55,151 bases of DNA from Candidatus Hydrogenedens sp. (GTDB taxonomy: Bacteria > Hydrogenedentota > Hydrogenedentia > Hydrogenedentales > Hydrogenedentaceae): assembly GCA_035361075.1 (NCBI GenBank), contig DAOSBX010000022.1, forward strand, positions 1 to 55,151, written 5' to 3'. Positions 55,046 through 55,151 of the stretch are shown piece by piece (position 1 is the first letter of the stretch; each line of letters starts with the position of its first letter). The notes below the pieces were generated by a model. The model ran no database searches. It was given only the letters and a program-made list of their open reading frames with translations, and had not been told where the DNA came from. Both the position numbers and the translations under genes were made by a program.

Positions 55046-55062
55046 AGCAACCATTGTGCCAA
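55046..55062 (-). promoter_or_regulatory. Sigma-54-type (-24/-12) promoter sequence ahead of clpB
   Basis: On the minus strand TTGGCACAATGGTTGCT, which fits TTGGCAC-n5-TTGC(A/T) with GG and GC separated by exactly 10 bases. It would give a transcript start near 55036 and a leader of about 34 bases. No activator site can be judged in the remaining 89 bases. Confidence 0.55.
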
Positions 55063-55151
55063 GTAAATTATCAATTTTTATCAGTCTTTTTTAAATGATA
55101 CTTAGATAAATGTTACAAAAAAATTCATCTATATTTCATAATGAAACAAAA

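Overview
The window is about 55 kb of A+T-rich bacterial chromosome (roughly one third G+C). Several family-level traits point to a bacterium of the Planctomycetes/Lentisphaerae/Hydrogenedentes type, most likely Candidatus Hydrogenedentota. These traits are two type-II-pseudopilin-like proteins with a C-terminal H-x-DG motif, a Tat-exported sulfatase, two GH127-type glycosidases, paired Gfo/Idh/MocA oxidoreductases, and very large secreted repeat proteins, one ending in a Glu-Gly-Thr-Pro spacer plus a dockerin-like ELLRVIQFFN pair. The lineage is an inference from gene content. No rRNA or marker gene is present to prove it.

Layout. (1) 1-5448, minus strand: a tightly coupled signalling operon with a two-domain Clp/HSP100-like AAA+ protein, a radical-SAM activase-like protein, a zinc-ribbon/FHA protein, a PP2C phosphatase, a 521-aa coiled-coil protein and the start of a probable Ser/Thr kinase cut by the window edge. 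This is the best candidate for a little-described system. (2) 5693-14289, minus strand: two tandem GH127-type glycosidases downstream of three paralogous exported proteins with a DUF2330-like domain and C-terminal membrane helices. (3) 14593-14990: tRNA-Asn(GTT) and divergent tRNA-Ser(GCT). (4) 15029-19383, plus strand: a Tat-exported protein of unknown function, then a pseudopilin and a sulfatase behind a strong promoter with a LacI-type operator. (5) 19403-32461, minus strand: a PKD/Ig-repeat surface protein, an internalin-like LRR/InlB-repeat protein, an aminotransferase, a lytic transglycosylase and a beta-helix protein. (6) 32714-40112, plus strand: glucose-6-phosphate isomerase, a TPR-like membrane protein, an HTH-receiver response regulator and a 1199-aa hybrid histidine kinase. 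(7) 40137-42486: a LacI-family regulator divergent from a second pseudopilin. (8) 42523-45851, minus strand: two Gfo/Idh/MocA oxidoreductases flanking a parvulin-type PPIase. (9) 46006-52329, plus strand: mannitol-1-phosphate dehydrogenase, E2 and E3 of a 2-oxoacid dehydrogenase complex, and a YfhO-like membrane protein. (10) 52402-55062, minus strand: full-length ClpB behind a sigma-54-type promoter sequence.

How it fits together. Secreted glycosidases, the sulfatase and pseudopilins suggest breakdown and surface capture of sulfated or arabinose-containing polysaccharides. Near-consensus sigma-70 promoters precede both pseudopilin genes, and matching GTAA-CG-TTAC operators lie at both of them and at the lacI gene, which suggests one small regulon. 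Phosphosignalling is dense: a Ser/Thr kinase/PP2C/FHA module and a hybrid two-component pair. No CRISPR array, insertion sequence or prophage was seen.
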